Source: Chengkuizengella sediminis
GTDB taxonomy: Bacteria > Bacillota > Bacilli > Paenibacillales > KCTC-33759
Length of the DNA: 64,000 bases
Direction: 5' to 3'
Assembly (NCBI RefSeq): GCF_010078385.1
Contig: NZ_SIJC01000012.1
Coordinates: 35,199-99,198, forward strand
The translations under genes and the position numbers were made by a program. Below the pieces are notes generated by a model. The model saw nothing but the letters and a program-made list of their open reading frames with translations, was not told where the DNA came from and ran no database searches. Positions 55,260 to 64,000 of the stretch are shown here, piece after piece; positions within the stretch are counted from its first letter, which is position 1, and every line of letters begins with the position of its first letter.

Positions 55260-55289
55260 ATAGTACTATAATCTGTATATTATTGTCTA
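55260..55289 (-). promoter_or_regulatory. Possible promoter of the RiPP operon
   Basis: Minus-strand TAGACA (55284-55289) and TACTAT (55260-55265), 18 bases apart, lie about 65 bases upstream of the precursor start. Both depart from consensus. No other promoter in this gap looks better. Confidence 0.35.
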
Positions 55290-55795
55290 TAATGCATAAT
55301 CCTTGAATATAACCAACTAGATCCCAAATAACTATAAAAATATAGATAAACCTCTTATTTTCTATTTGTAATATACAAATATGTATATCGCATTAGTGAA
55401 ACGGGTTGATTTTGCTACAAACAATCAAATGTCTTACGTAGCATTAAATTGACAAATTATGAAATAGACATACGTGAGAGGAACATGGTGTACTCTTGGG
55501 TGAAGGTAGGGGAATTTCCACATCAAAAAACCCCTAACTAAGAGCTAGGGGTCTTTGGACGGTGATTTTTTGAAATCATTCTAATATTTAACGAGGAGAA
55601 ACCTTTATCATATAGGAATACAATAAAATTTTAACCTATGTCAAAGCTTTTGGCTTATTTCAAGGGTTGATATTTCTTCTACATCGAATCAGAAAGAATC
55701 ACTTTGGCTGATTCGTTGAATTGATAGTCCAACGGAACCACACCTCTCTTTCACCGTCAAAAGTATTATGACCCATTTGAAATATAAATATTCAC
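55290..55795. other. Intergenic region between ispG and the RiPP cluster
   Basis: Apart from the promoter candidate and the terminator at 55524-55560, I see only a short plus-strand frame at 55473 (MVYSWVKVGEFPHQ, then stop) that may be a chance frame or a scrap of an insertion element, and AT-rich sequence with small inverted repeats (GAATCA near 55685 and 55705). No gene is supported. Confidence 0.4.
55524..55560 (-). terminator. Terminator after ispG
   Basis: On the minus strand ACCCCTA pairs with TAGGGGT around a short loop, followed by TTTTTT. Its outer part CAAAGACCCCTA resembles one arm of the hairpin at 44448-44490. Confidence 0.75.
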
Positions 55796-56902
55796 TTATT
55801 TATGTGCCAATTTGCGACCTGGAATTTCACCAGTTTTTTCAAAACCTTCAACGATCACATCAATTTCTTTTTTCAATTCATTCACTAACTCAGCTTCTGG
55901 TACCTTACGGATCATTTCTCCATAACGGAATAACATCCCTTCACCTCTTGCACCAGCAATACCAATATCTGCTTCTCTCGCTTCTCCAGGTCCATTTACA
56001 GCACAACCTAATACTGAAACCTTAATTGGGACCTTTACATTTTGAATGTAGTCTTCAACTTCATTAGCAATGGAGAATAAATCAATATCAAGCCTTCCAC
56101 AAGTTGGACATGAAACAAGTGTGGCTGCATTAGCAATCAAGCCAAACGATTTTAATAATTCTCTTGCTACTTTCACTTCTTCAACTGGATCTGCACTTAA
56201 AGAAATGCGCATAGTAGAACCTAAACCTTTAGCTAACAATGCACCTAAACCTGCTGCACTTTTTATTGTTCCTGCATGTAAGGTACCTGCTTCTGTTATC
56301 CCTAAGTGTAGTGGATAATTAAATTTTTCTGCAAATTTTGAATAAGCCTCAATAGCCATAGGTACATCTGAGGCTTTCAAAGAAACAATAATATCTTTAA
56401 AATCAAGTTCTTCTAAGATCCTTATATGGAATTCAGCACTTTCAACCATTGCATCTGGTGTAGGATATCCATATTTATCCAACAAATGATTTTCAAGTGA
56501 ACCTGCATTCACACCAATGCGAATGGGTATACCACGTTCTTTACACGCTTTAACTACTGCTTCAACCTTTTCCCTTTTTCCAATATTTCCTGGATTTATT
56601 CTGACTTTATCAATTCCATTTTCTATGGCAGCCAGAGCTAATTTATAATCGAAATGAATATCTGCAACTAATGGAATACTAATTTGTTTTTTTATTTCTT
56701 TAATCGCGTCAGCAGCTTCTTGATTATTTACAGTGACTCGAACTAATTGACATCCGGCCTCTTCCAACCTATGAATTTCAGCAACAGTTGCTTTTACATC
56801 TGCAGTTTTAGTTGTACACATACTTTGAATAATCAGCTCATTATTTCCGCCAATCGTTAAATCCCCAACCTTAACAGGTATCGTTTCATCCCTTAAAAAC
56901 AT
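55796..56902 (-). CDS. ispG: 4-hydroxy-3-methylbut-2-en-1-yl diphosphate synthase
   Basis: An iron-sulfur enzyme of the MEP isoprenoid pathway (also GcpE). The TIM-barrel part has [19 protein letters not shown] at its start and [15 protein letters not shown]. The C-terminal domain binds a 4Fe-4S cluster through the cysteines in LVSCPTCGR and [12 protein letters not shown]. The start is ATG at 56902, after GGGAGAG; the frame runs eight codons further. The 368 residues match the bacterial short form. It lies 96 bases after clpX, an unusual site, since in Bacillus subtilis ispG is elsewhere. Confidence 0.96.
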   Translation of the reverse strand: MFLRDETIPVKVGDLTIGGNNELIIQSMCTTKTADVKATVAEIHRLEEAGCQLVRVTVNNQEAADAIKEIKKQISIPLVADIHFDYKLALAAIENGIDKVRINPGNIGKREKVEAVVKACKERGIPIRIGVNAGSLENHLLDKYGYPTPDAMVESAEFHIRILEELDFKDIIVSLKASDVPMAIEAYSKFAEKFNYPLHLGITEAGTLHAGTIKSAAGLGALLAKGLGSTMRISLSADPVEEVKVARELLKSFGLIANAATLVSCPTCGRLDIDLFSIANEVEDYIQNVKVPIKVSVLGCAVNGPGEAREADIGIAGARGEGMLFRYGEMIRKVPEAELVNELKKEIDVIVEGFEKTGEIPGRKLAHK

Positions 56903-56998
56903 AACCGTCTCTCCCATGAAATACAACTACCTATCTCAATACATCCATTTATAGACCTGAAAGTAGTAAGATAGGTAATTTAGATTTTATGAATTTTT

Positions 56999-58255
56999 TT
57001 ATGCACTTTCCTCTTTACTGTTGTCATCTTTTAACAACTGAGGAGCTACATTGTTCTTGATAACATCCTCTTTGATAATACATTTTTTAATATCTGTTTT
57101 GGATGGAACTTCATACATTACATCCAACATCACACCTTCGATAATGGCTCTTAAGCCTCTGGCACCTGTGTTCCGCTTAATGGCTTCTTTTGCAATTTCA
57201 TTTAAGGCATTATCTTCAAACTCAAGCTCTACACCATCGATTTCAAGCAATTTCTGATATTGTTTTACTAGAGAATTTTTAGGTTCCTTAAGTATGCGAA
57301 CTAGTGCAGTTTCATCTAATTTTTCCAATGAAGAGATCACAGGTAAACGTCCAACAAACTCAGGGATTAAACCATATTTTAATAAATCCTCTGGTAAAAT
57401 CATTGACAAGAAATCTTCATCTTTGTTCATGTTATTTTTCGTATTGTCATTATTATTAAAACCAATGACTTTTTTACCAAGTCTTCTCTTAATAATTGGT
57501 TCGATACCATCAAATGCACCACCGCAAATAAATAGAATATTTGTTGTGTCTATTTGAATGAATTCTTGATGGGGATGCTTACGCCCTCCCTGTGGTGGTA
57601 CAGATGCAGTTGTTCCTTCTAAAATCTTTAAAAGTGCCTGCTGTACCCCTTCACCTGAAACATCCCTTGTTATAGATGGATTTTCAGATTTTCTGGCAAC
57701 TTTATCAATTTCATCAATGTATATGATTCCTTTTTCTGCCTTTTCTACATCATAATCAGCGGCTTGAATCAATTTTAATAATATGTTCTCAACATCTTCC
57801 CCTACGTAACCCGCTTCTGTTAAAGATGTTGCATCCGCAATAGCAAACGGTACATTTAAAATTTTTGCTAACGTCTGAGCTAGAAGCGTTTTTCCACTAC
57901 CTGTAGGTCCAATTAGTGCGATATTACTTTTCTGTAATTCCACATCTTCAGCTTTATTTTTGGAATTGATACGTTTGTAATGATTATAAACAGCGACGGA
58001 CAATGATTTTTTAGCATGCTCTTGACCGATAACATAATCATTTAAGATACCAAAAATCTCTTGAGGTTTTGGTATTTCTTGAACTTCTAACTCTTCTTCA
58101 GTACCTAGTTCTTCTTCAACGATTTCAGTACATAGATCTATACATTCATCACAAATATATACACCTGGACCTGCAACTAATTTTCTTACTTGTTCTTGTG
58201 ATTTTCCACAGAAAGAACATTTTAATTGACCTTTTTCATCGTTAAACTTAAACAT
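56999..58255 (-). CDS. clpX: ATP-dependent Clp protease ATP-binding subunit ClpX
   Basis: An AAA+ unfoldase that feeds proteins to ClpP. The N-terminal zinc finger is [11 protein letters not shown]...CDECIDLC (residues 10-40). Walker A is [13 protein letters not shown] and Walker B is [13 protein letters not shown]. The pore loop is GYVGEDVE, and the ClpP-contact loop region (IGFNNND) is present. At 418 residues it is typical. Its ribosome site (AAGGAG) is embedded in the last codons of clpP, so the two are coupled. Confidence 0.97.
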   Translation of the reverse strand: MFKFNDEKGQLKCSFCGKSQEQVRKLVAGPGVYICDECIDLCTEIVEEELGTEEELEVQEIPKPQEIFGILNDYVIGQEHAKKSLSVAVYNHYKRINSKNKAEDVELQKSNIALIGPTGSGKTLLAQTLAKILNVPFAIADATSLTEAGYVGEDVENILLKLIQAADYDVEKAEKGIIYIDEIDKVARKSENPSITRDVSGEGVQQALLKILEGTTASVPPQGGRKHPHQEFIQIDTTNILFICGGAFDGIEPIIKRRLGKKVIGFNNNDNTKNNMNKDEDFLSMILPEDLLKYGLIPEFVGRLPVISSLEKLDETALVRILKEPKNSLVKQYQKLLEIDGVELEFEDNALNEIAKEAIKRNTGARGLRAIIEGVMLDVMYEVPSKTDIKKCIIKEDVIKNNVAPQLLKDDNSKEESA

Positions 58256-58259
58256 TCCA

Positions 58260-58856
58260 TCACTCCTTTATAAAGTCGGTACGAGTGATAACTTCATCAA
58301 TTAATCCATACTCTTTTGATTCGTCAGCACTCATAAAGAAATCCCTATCAGTATCTCTCTCTATTTTACTCATAGGTTGTCCTGTTCTCTCTACATATAT
58401 TTGATTTAACTTTTTCTTTGTACGAATAATCCAATCCGCATGAATTTTGATATCTGTTGCTTGACCTCTAACACCACCAAGAGGTTGATGTATCATGACT
58501 TCACTATTAGGCAAAGCAAAACGTTTGCCTTTCGCACCTGCTGTTAGCAATAGTGATCCCATACTCGCAGCCATTCCAACACAAATCGTTGAAACATCAG
58601 GTTTTATAAATTGCATTGTATCAAAAATCCCCATCCCTGCAGTAACAGAGCCTCCAGGTGAATTAATATACAAATGTATGTCTTTATCTGGGTCATCCGC
58701 AGCTAAAAATAACATTTGAGCTATGACAATGTTTGCTACATTATCATCAATTGCACTGCCTAAAAAAATAATTCGATCCTTTAGTAATCGTGAATAAATA
58801 TCATAAGATCTCTCTCCACGATTCGTTTGCTCAACTACTATAGGTACAAGATTCAT
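58260..58856 (-). CDS. clpP: ATP-dependent Clp protease proteolytic subunit
   Basis: Barrel-forming serine protease of 198 residues working with ClpX. The catalytic triad is Ser98 (GMAASMG), His123 (MIHQP) and Asp172 (DRDFF). The handle-domain sequence ([21 protein letters not shown]) is complete. In Bacillus subtilis clpP lies away from clpX; here clpP-clpX is one unit, a layout common in other bacteria, downstream of tig. I saw no CtsR operator repeat upstream. The gap holds an inverted repeat, TTATGAC with GTCATA, of unknown role. Confidence 0.97.
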   Translation of the reverse strand: MNLVPIVVEQTNRGERSYDIYSRLLKDRIIFLGSAIDDNVANIVIAQMLFLAADDPDKDIHLYINSPGGSVTAGMGIFDTMQFIKPDVSTICVGMAASMGSLLLTAGAKGKRFALPNSEVMIHQPLGGVRGQATDIKIHADWIIRTKKKLNQIYVERTGQPMSKIERDTDRDFFMSADESKEYGLIDEVITRTDFIKE

Positions 58857-59065
58857 GCATACATCTCCTTTTATCTATACAGAATGAACCTTAAAATGAA
58901 TTTGTTACAATTTAATTCATTTTAATTATTTTATCATGTTATGACCGTGATGTCATATTGAACTAATAATCCTTACTTAAGATCATTTACGTCCATGTGA
59001 TTAATGTAAGATCAGTACTTCTTGCGCTGACAAAGTGGGGGACTATTTGGAATATCCCTTTAAGG

Positions 59066-59104
59066 TAAAAAATAAGGCACGCGCTAATATAGCTGTGCCT
59101 TTTA
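59066..59104 (-). terminator. Terminator after tig
   Basis: AAGGCACAGCTA pairs with TAGCGCGTGCCTT (one bulge/mismatch), followed on the minus strand by ATTTTTTACC. It lies 15 bases after the tig stop, so clpP probably has its own promoter. Confidence 0.85.
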
Positions 59105-59119
59105 CAAGTCAGTAATGAT

Positions 59120-60445
59120 TTATTCTTCTACAGCCTCTTCAGCTTCTTCAATTGCTGGTACATTCACACTGTGCTCAAGTAAAATCTGAATTGCTTTACG
59201 ATTAGCAACATCTTGCTTTAAGGTTTCTAGATTCCCATTAACAGTAAATATGTTTCTTAGTTCTTCTGCCGTTTTTTGATACATACCTGCAAGTTTCTCT
59301 AGTTCCTCATTTAAATCTTCTTCAGAAACTTCAACTTTCTCATTAACCGTGATCGCTTCTAAAACTAAAGTCTGATTTACTCTTTTTTCAGCGTCATTTT
59401 TCATTTGTTCTTTTAATGCAGCTTCATCTTGATTAGAAAATTGATAATACATTTCTAAAGTCATACCTTGCATTTTTAAACGATTTTCAAAATCCTCAAT
59501 CATGTGATTCGTTTCTGTATCTATCATGACTTGAGGAATAACAACTTCAGAAACTACTGTTGCTTTTTCAACAACTGTATTTTCTCTATATTGATCCTCT
59601 TCTTTTTCCTTAGCTTCTTGTAAACCTTTTTTAATATCTTCTTTGTATTCATCTAAAGTTTCAAATTCACTTACATCTTTTGCAAACTCATCATCAAGTG
59701 CAGGGAATTTTTTTCTTTTAATTTCATGTAATTTCACTTTAAACACAGCAGGTTTTCCAGCTAAGTTCTCAGCTTGATATTGTTCAGGGAATGTAACTTC
59801 TACATCTTTATCCTCATCTTTAATCATTCCTATTACTTGATCTTCAAACCCAGGAATAAATGAACCTGAACCTAACTCTAATGAATACTTTTCAGCTTTT
59901 CCACCTTCAAAAGGTTCATTATCTACAAAACCATCAAAATCAATGATGACAGTATCGCCATTTTCTGCTGCGCCTTCTTCAACAACAATTAACTCCGCAT
60001 GACGCTCCTGATTTTTTTTCAATTCTTCTTCGATAGCCTCATCACTCACTGAGAAATCTTTCTCAGGAATTTCCAAACCTTTATATTCACCTAGATTCAC
60101 TTCTGGTTTAACTTGTACCTTAGCAGAGAACTTAAGTGGTTGACCTTTTTCAAATTGTTCTATATCAATTTCTGGACGATCAATTGGATCAATCTTAGTT
60201 TCCATTACTGCATCGGAATATGCAACAGGCAATATAATATCCAAAGCGTCTTGATATAAACTTTCTACTCCAAATCTAGCTTCAAAAATTTGACGAGGCA
60301 CTTTACCTTTACGGAATCCTGGTACGTTAGCCTTCTTTGCTACTTTTTTAAAAGCTTGATCAAGAGCGTCTGCTACTTGGCTTTCATCTACTTCAATGTT
60401 AAGAACGCCTTCGTTCTTTTCTAATTTTTCCCAGCTTGCTTTCAT
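59120..60445 (-). CDS. tig: Trigger factor, ribosome-associated chaperone
   Basis: Binds nascent chains at the ribosome exit and has prolyl isomerase activity. The ribosome-binding signature [18 protein letters not shown] is at about residues 41-58. The FKBP-type domain (about 160-245) shows [20 protein letters not shown] and the C-terminal helical arms follow. The acidic end ([11 protein letters not shown]) is typical. The 441 residues are normal. tig precedes clpP-clpX, a common quality-control neighbourhood. Confidence 0.97.
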   Translation of the reverse strand: MKASWEKLEKNEGVLNIEVDESQVADALDQAFKKVAKKANVPGFRKGKVPRQIFEARFGVESLYQDALDIILPVAYSDAVMETKIDPIDRPEIDIEQFEKGQPLKFSAKVQVKPEVNLGEYKGLEIPEKDFSVSDEAIEEELKKNQERHAELIVVEEGAAENGDTVIIDFDGFVDNEPFEGGKAEKYSLELGSGSFIPGFEDQVIGMIKDEDKDVEVTFPEQYQAENLAGKPAVFKVKLHEIKRKKFPALDDEFAKDVSEFETLDEYKEDIKKGLQEAKEKEEDQYRENTVVEKATVVSEVVIPQVMIDTETNHMIEDFENRLKMQGMTLEMYYQFSNQDEAALKEQMKNDAEKRVNQTLVLEAITVNEKVEVSEEDLNEELEKLAGMYQKTAEELRNIFTVNGNLETLKQDVANRKAIQILLEHSVNVPAIEEAEEAVEE

Positions 60446-60639
60446 TTTATGCTTTCCCCTCCAAAAAATTTACCGTTTCTTCATTTGGTAATTATCTATA
60501 CTTACCATTATAACCACTACATTATAAGATAAACTTTGAATATTGTCCATGAAAAGACAGATAGAAATTTTCTATTCCTACAAAACTTTATTATACAAAA
60601 GTTAACTATAAAAAATCAACAGTATGTATCTCATAGATT

Positions 60640-61530
60640 TCAATATATTTGTAAAACCGTTTCAATGTAAGATTTCATTTTTTTGTATGTCTTTTCCATC
60701 ATTATCACATCATCTTTTTTCAAGTCATATGATTGAATTAACAATTCCTCATCTATGTTTCCTATCGTCATTTCCAATGAAATTTTATGTAATGCATAAG
60801 CACAAGGAGCTGAATTTTGGTGTTGGGTAATTTCACTGTAGCTTTTGGTTCCATATATGTAGGATAAAAATTCCTTCCAAGTTTGTTCTGCAAATGCACT
60901 AACGATAGGATCGTTATTTTCTGTTATCTCTCTTACAATATGAATAACATCAACTATGATGTTCGGAAAATCCTCAAAATGTATAGGTGTATTCTCAATA
61001 TTAACCTTTAGTCTCTCACCTAATTTATTAAAAGAGACTTCCCCTTTTGCTTCCCTTTGTTTTAATGTTTGTAATGCTTTAAATTGAAGCATCGGATTTA
61101 AGTTCTCGTTCTGAAACCATTTTATTATCTTTTCATTCATTTGAGAATCATCTATATGAACTAACTGATCTAACGCTAACCATTTCTTTTCAAGAGAAGA
61201 TTCATTCATTAACATTTCTAATAATTTATCGGTATAATCCTCATCCTCTAATAGCTTCGTTTGGATTTGTTCATTTATTATTTTTTTTTCATCCCACTCT
61301 TCACCATCAGCTTTTTGATCTTGTTGTAGACTTGCTGTATGAGTAGTTAACCATTCTAAAAGCAATTCCCATTCCTCGTATGTATCTTTATCTTCACCTT
61401 CACACAGCAGTAAATAATGTAATAATTTTAGTGCTTCATCATATTGCTCCGTCTCTAACAATGTAGTTAGAGTGTTCTGATAACTTTGTAAAGTACCTGG
61501 GAATAAAACTATATTTTTCTTTTGGTTCAT
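60640..61530 (-). CDS. YsoA-like helical repeat protein, unknown function
   Basis: A soluble, helix-rich protein of 296 residues with TPR/HEAT-like spacing; TLLETEQYDEALKLLHYLLL at about residues 25-45 is a clear TPR-type helix pair. It lies directly upstream of tig, the position of ysoA in Bacillus subtilis, which also encodes a TPR-like protein. I start at ATG 61530, eight bases after GAGAGG; GTG three codons upstream overlaps that site. No enzymatic motif is seen. A role as a protein-binding scaffold is inferred from fold only. Confidence 0.65.
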   Translation of the reverse strand: MNQKKNIVLFPGTLQSYQNTLTTLLETEQYDEALKLLHYLLLCEGEDKDTYEEWELLLEWLTTHTASLQQDQKADGEEWDEKKIINEQIQTKLLEDEDYTDKLLEMLMNESSLEKKWLALDQLVHIDDSQMNEKIIKWFQNENLNPMLQFKALQTLKQREAKGEVSFNKLGERLKVNIENTPIHFEDFPNIIVDVIHIVREITENNDPIVSAFAEQTWKEFLSYIYGTKSYSEITQHQNSAPCAYALHKISLEMTIGNIDEELLIQSYDLKKDDVIMMEKTYKKMKSYIETVLQIY

Positions 61531-61667
61531 TTCCTTCACCTCTCAATCAATAGATGTTTTTTTGTATAAAAATGTCATTCTAGATCATTAAGGGACTTTT
61601 TAAACGCGTCTTTTAAGTGTAATATATAGCTAAGTCATACTTATATATTTAATAAAGAGGTCTTGAA

Positions 61668-62465
61668 ATGATATTCTCAATAAAAAAACTTACTCTGAAG
61701 ATTAGTATATGTTTATTGTTCATCCTACTAGTCAGTGCTTGTTATGCTCAAAATAACACAGAAGATGTGACTGAGTTACATATATCTGCTGCCTCAAGTT
61801 TAACAAATGCTCTAAACGAAATAAAAAATGAGTTTGAAAAAAATAATGCTGAAATAAAAATTATTTATAATTTTGGCGCATCTGGAACCTTATCAGCTCA
61901 AATCAAACAAGGAGCACCTATAGATGTATTTTTTTCAGCAAATAAGCAATATATGGATGAGTTAGTTGAACTTGGTTTAATTGAATCAAATGATATCGTT
62001 AATTTACTTTCAAATCAAATCGTATTCATAACAAAAAACGATTCTGACCTATATATTGACTCATTAGATGAGTTATTAAATTCTGAAGTTATTTCCATTG
62101 CAGTTGGAGATCCTGCAATCGTTCCAGCAGGAGATTATACAAAGCAACTACTAAACAATTCAGAACTATGGCAAGAATTAGAATCAAAATTCATTTTCAC
62201 TACAAATGTTAGACAAGCTTTAAATTATTCTGATACAGGAAATGTCGATGCTGCATTTGTTTATAAAAGTGATGCGTTGCAATCCAATCAATCAAAAATC
62301 ATTTATATAACAGATCAAACCAAATACGACTCGATATCCTATCCAATTGGTATTATCAATGATACAGAGAAGAAAAAATCAGCAGAAACTTTCATCACCT
62401 TCTTACAAAAAGAAGTTTCTCAAAATATATTCAAGGAGCATGGTTTTTTAAAACTAAAAAAATAA
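61668..62465 (+). CDS. modA: Molybdate-binding lipoprotein of an ABC importer
   Basis: An extracellular binding protein of 265 residues. The signal sequence ends with the lipobox LVSAC, so the cysteine near residue 25 is lipidated. The mature part begins with LHISAASSLTNALNEI, the conserved ModA strand-loop with the oxyanion-binding serines. NFGASGTLSAQIKQGAPIDVFFSA carries the second binding serine, and GDPAIVPAGDYTKQLL and NVDAAFVYKSDA complete the site. The ATG follows AAAGAGG. modB follows after ten bases. Confidence 0.92.
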   Translation: MIFSIKKLTLKISICLLFILLVSACYAQNNTEDVTELHISAASSLTNALNEIKNEFEKNNAEIKIIYNFGASGTLSAQIKQGAPIDVFFSANKQYMDELVELGLIESNDIVNLLSNQIVFITKNDSDLYIDSLDELLNSEVISIAVGDPAIVPAGDYTKQLLNNSELWQELESKFIFTTNVRQALNYSDTGNVDAAFVYKSDALQSNQSKIIYITDQTKYDSISYPIGIINDTEKKKSAETFITFLQKEVSQNIFKEHGFLKLKK

Positions 62466-62475
62466 GGTTGATCCT

Positions 62476-63144
62476 ATGACAAACATCGAATTAGAATCAT
62501 TTATCACACCTATTATTATCTCTTTAAAAGTTGCTTTTACTGCAAGTATTGTTGTTTTCTTATTTTCTATTCCAATTGCGTTTATCATGGCGAGAAAAAA
62601 ATTCCCTGGGAAAGCATTGTTGGAGACCGTTTTTATGCTTCCATTAGTCCTTCCACCTACAGTTGTTGGATTTCTTTTATTAATGCTTTTAGGAAGGAGT
62701 AGTTGGGTTGGACAAGCGATTGAATGGATATTTAATCAACCTGTAGTTTTCACTTGGTGGGCTGCAGTAATCGCCGCGTCTGTTGTCTCATTTCCTCTCG
62801 TCTATCAAACACTCAAGTCTGGATTTTCATCCGTTGAAAACGAGATCGAAAACGCTGCGAGAAACAGCGGGGCATCTGAATGGCAGGTAATAAGGTATAT
62901 TACTATTCCATTATCTTTCAAATTTTTTATATCAGCATATATTTTAGGATTTGCTAGAGGATTAGGGGAATTTGGAGCTACCATCATGATTGCAGGAAAT
63001 ATCCCCAATAAAACACAAACGATATCCACTGCCATTTTTCTAGCTACGGAAACAGGTGATATGACTTTAGTATGGTTGTGGGTCTTTAGTATCGTACTTA
63101 TTTCGTTTATGATGTTATGGATTGTAAACCGTTCAAATCATTAG
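62476..63144 (+). CDS. modB: Molybdate ABC transporter permease
   Basis: A 222-residue membrane protein with about five membrane segments. The ATPase-docking EAA loop is ENAARNSGASEWQVIRYITIPLSF (key run ENAARNSGASEWQVI, about residues 120-145), and VFMLPLVLPPTVVGFLLLMLLG is the conserved ModB segment. It pairs with modA just upstream. No modC ATPase gene follows: the next feature is a tRNA gene. The pump would need an ATPase encoded elsewhere. Confidence 0.92.
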   Translation: MTNIELESFITPIIISLKVAFTASIVVFLFSIPIAFIMARKKFPGKALLETVFMLPLVLPPTVVGFLLLMLLGRSSWVGQAIEWIFNQPVVFTWWAAVIAASVVSFPLVYQTLKSGFSSVENEIENAARNSGASEWQVIRYITIPLSFKFFISAYILGFARGLGEFGATIMIAGNIPNKTQTISTAIFLATETGDMTLVWLWVFSIVLISFMMLWIVNRSNH

Positions 63145-63295
63145 TGTGAAAAGGAAGTATATGTTAATGTATTTCCTTAAATTTAAGTAGGTTTGTAGTC
63201 AACTAATGAGTTTTTTTTAAAATTTTAAATTAAGTATTGCATAATTAAAAATCATGTGATATTATATTTCTTGTCGCTTCAAACGAAACAAACTT

Positions 63296-63372
<77 letters not shown>

Positions 63373-63407
63373 TTACGATTTTGTGATACAAGTTAGGTAC
63401 ATATAAC

Positions 63408-63453
63408 AAACCCTCAGAAACGCCGTTATTTCAACGTTTTTGAGGGTTTTTTT
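63408..63453 (+). terminator. Rho-independent terminator after tRNA-Arg
   Basis: AACCCTCAGAAACG pairs with CGTTTTTGAGGGTT (one mismatch) around a 12-base loop and is followed by a T-run. Confidence 0.85.
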
Positions 63454-63533
63454 ATTTTTATAAATTGACAAGAATACGATATAAAAACATATAAAATGAT
63501 TTTTTTTTACACATTTTTTACACAATCATTTCA

Positions 63534-63690
63534 CGTGACATGATCATTCCCAAAACGTGCTCATCCGTATCTAATTCATTTAACAATTTTATATATTTTC
63601 TTTCTGAATCAAAATCGATCGTCAACACCAAATCATCATTGCTCGCATTTTCTTTTGTTATAGCAACTTTAGGTAAAATATTACATTACC
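63534..63690 (-). pseudogene. Possible 3' remnant of an unidentified gene
   Basis: On the minus strand, one frame reads from a stop near 63690 through VAITKENASNDDLVLTIDF, SERKYIKLLNELDT and GMIMSREMIV to a stop at 63535. The amino acid mix is protein-like but no start codon with a ribosome site is present, so this may be a truncated gene next to the tRNA. The longer plus-strand frame over the same bases looks like its shadow. Confidence 0.3.
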
Positions 63691-63780
63691 TTCAGATACA
63701 TATATTTAATATAATATATTTTTTTATGGGCATGGTTTCATTTAAGGTGAAACCTAAGAAAAACCACCGACTTTTTAAGG

Positions 63781-64000
63781 TCAGTGGTTTCTTCTCATTT
63801 TAAAAGGAGAATCATAATCCCTAGTATTTGATCCTTGTTGAAAAGGAAATACGGCATCAATTTGACAAGTAGATAGAATGCATTTTTCTGAAGGTCTGGA
63901 TACTATTACAATACCTTCTCCAACCTGATTTACAATGCCTTCACAAATTCGTTGACCATTACAAGGAAATATTACCTCAACCGATTGTTCTATTTTGAAT
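63781..64000 (-). CDS. Unknown protein, C-terminal 72 residues (5' part outside window)
   Basis: The frame is open from the right window edge to a TGA at 63781. It reads SVEVIFPCNGQRICEGIVNQ, then GIVIVSRPSEKCILSTCQID, and ends KMRRNH. The pattern suggests a small beta-rich domain with three cysteines. I do not recognise a family; the N-terminal part is needed. Confidence 0.6.
   Translation of the reverse strand, partial: FKIEQSVEVIFPCNGQRICEGIVNQVGEGIVIVSRPSEKCILSTCQIDAVFPFQQGSNTRDYDSPFKMRRNH

Noticed and set aside
18033..58950. Shared 12-mer GTTATGACCGTG before ispA (18033) and upstream of clpP (58936)
   Set aside because: Two occurrences of a 12-mer in 64 kb with no common context may be chance; the flanking bases differ.
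58857..59065. CtsR operator searched for upstream of clpP
   Set aside because: No tandem GGTCAAA-type heptamers are present on either strand.
63540..63803. An 87-codon plus-strand frame after the tRNA
   Set aside because: Its composition is skewed (Ser, Phe, Ile), no ribosome site is near, and the minus strand reads better as protein in two pieces.

Overview
The window is AT-rich chromosomal DNA from a spore-forming low-GC Gram-positive bacterium of the order Bacillales. Gene content and order (valS-folC-murC, a SpoVID-type LysM protein, hemAXCDBL, engB-lonA-lonB-clpX-clpP-tig, LonB, IspA) recall Bacillus and still more Paenibacillaceae. I cannot name the species. Almost every gene lies on the minus strand.

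Layout, left to right. 1-0.7 kb: the N-terminal part of a PrpB-type methylisocitrate lyase. 0.9-4.9 kb: a secreted S41 protease and two tandem stalk-domain proteins. 5.0-10.9 kb: murC, folC and valS, with valS behind a complete T-box leader. 11.0-15.2 kb: a SpoVID-like LysM protein and a two-component system. 15.3-17.7 kb: two paralogous FG-GAP-like lipoproteins. 18.1-21.4 kb: IspA protease, a small unknown protein, an AlkC-type DNA glycosylase, and a guanine-class purine riboswitch in front of a 55-residue XapX protein. 21.5-33.6 kb: heme and siroheme genes, hemEHY plus hemA-hemX-met8-hemC-cobA/hemD-hemB-hemL. 33.8-39.0 kb: an unknown membrane protein, a MITE-like element, speD with a structured leader, a TetR regulator and a frameshifted RND transporter behind a 50-bp palindrome. 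39.0-43.9 kb: engB, lonA and lonB. 44.4-55.2 kb: a RiPP biosynthetic cluster. 55.8-61.5 kb: ispG, clpX, clpP, tig and a YsoA-like protein. 61.7-63.1 kb: modA and modB. 63.3 kb: tRNA-Arg. The right edge cuts an unknown gene.

The most interesting system is the RiPP operon set between ispG and lonB, where Bacillus subtilis has clpX directly next to lonB. It reads precursor peptide - full-length LanB dehydratase - small LanB-C/TbtD-like protein - Ocin-ThiF-like partner - YcaO - SagB-type oxidase - MATE exporter - flavin monooxygenase. The 48-residue precursor is a small gene at 55049-55195. It has a thiopeptide-type leader and a 14-residue core, SNGHNSCSVVKTKH, with one Cys. The enzymes predict one thiazole, Ser/Thr dehydration and possibly a pyridine made by [4+2] cycloaddition. 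Joining Ser1 and Ser6 would give a 14-membered ring, the size I associate with pyritides, but with an added azole. This would be a compact thiopeptide/pyritide hybrid. Its chemistry is inferred, not shown.

The heme region supplies the whole route from glutamyl-tRNA to uroporphyrinogen III, then branches to siroheme (CobA, Met8) and toward coproheme (HemE, HemY, HemH). The clp/lon/tig block is a protein quality-control neighbourhood.
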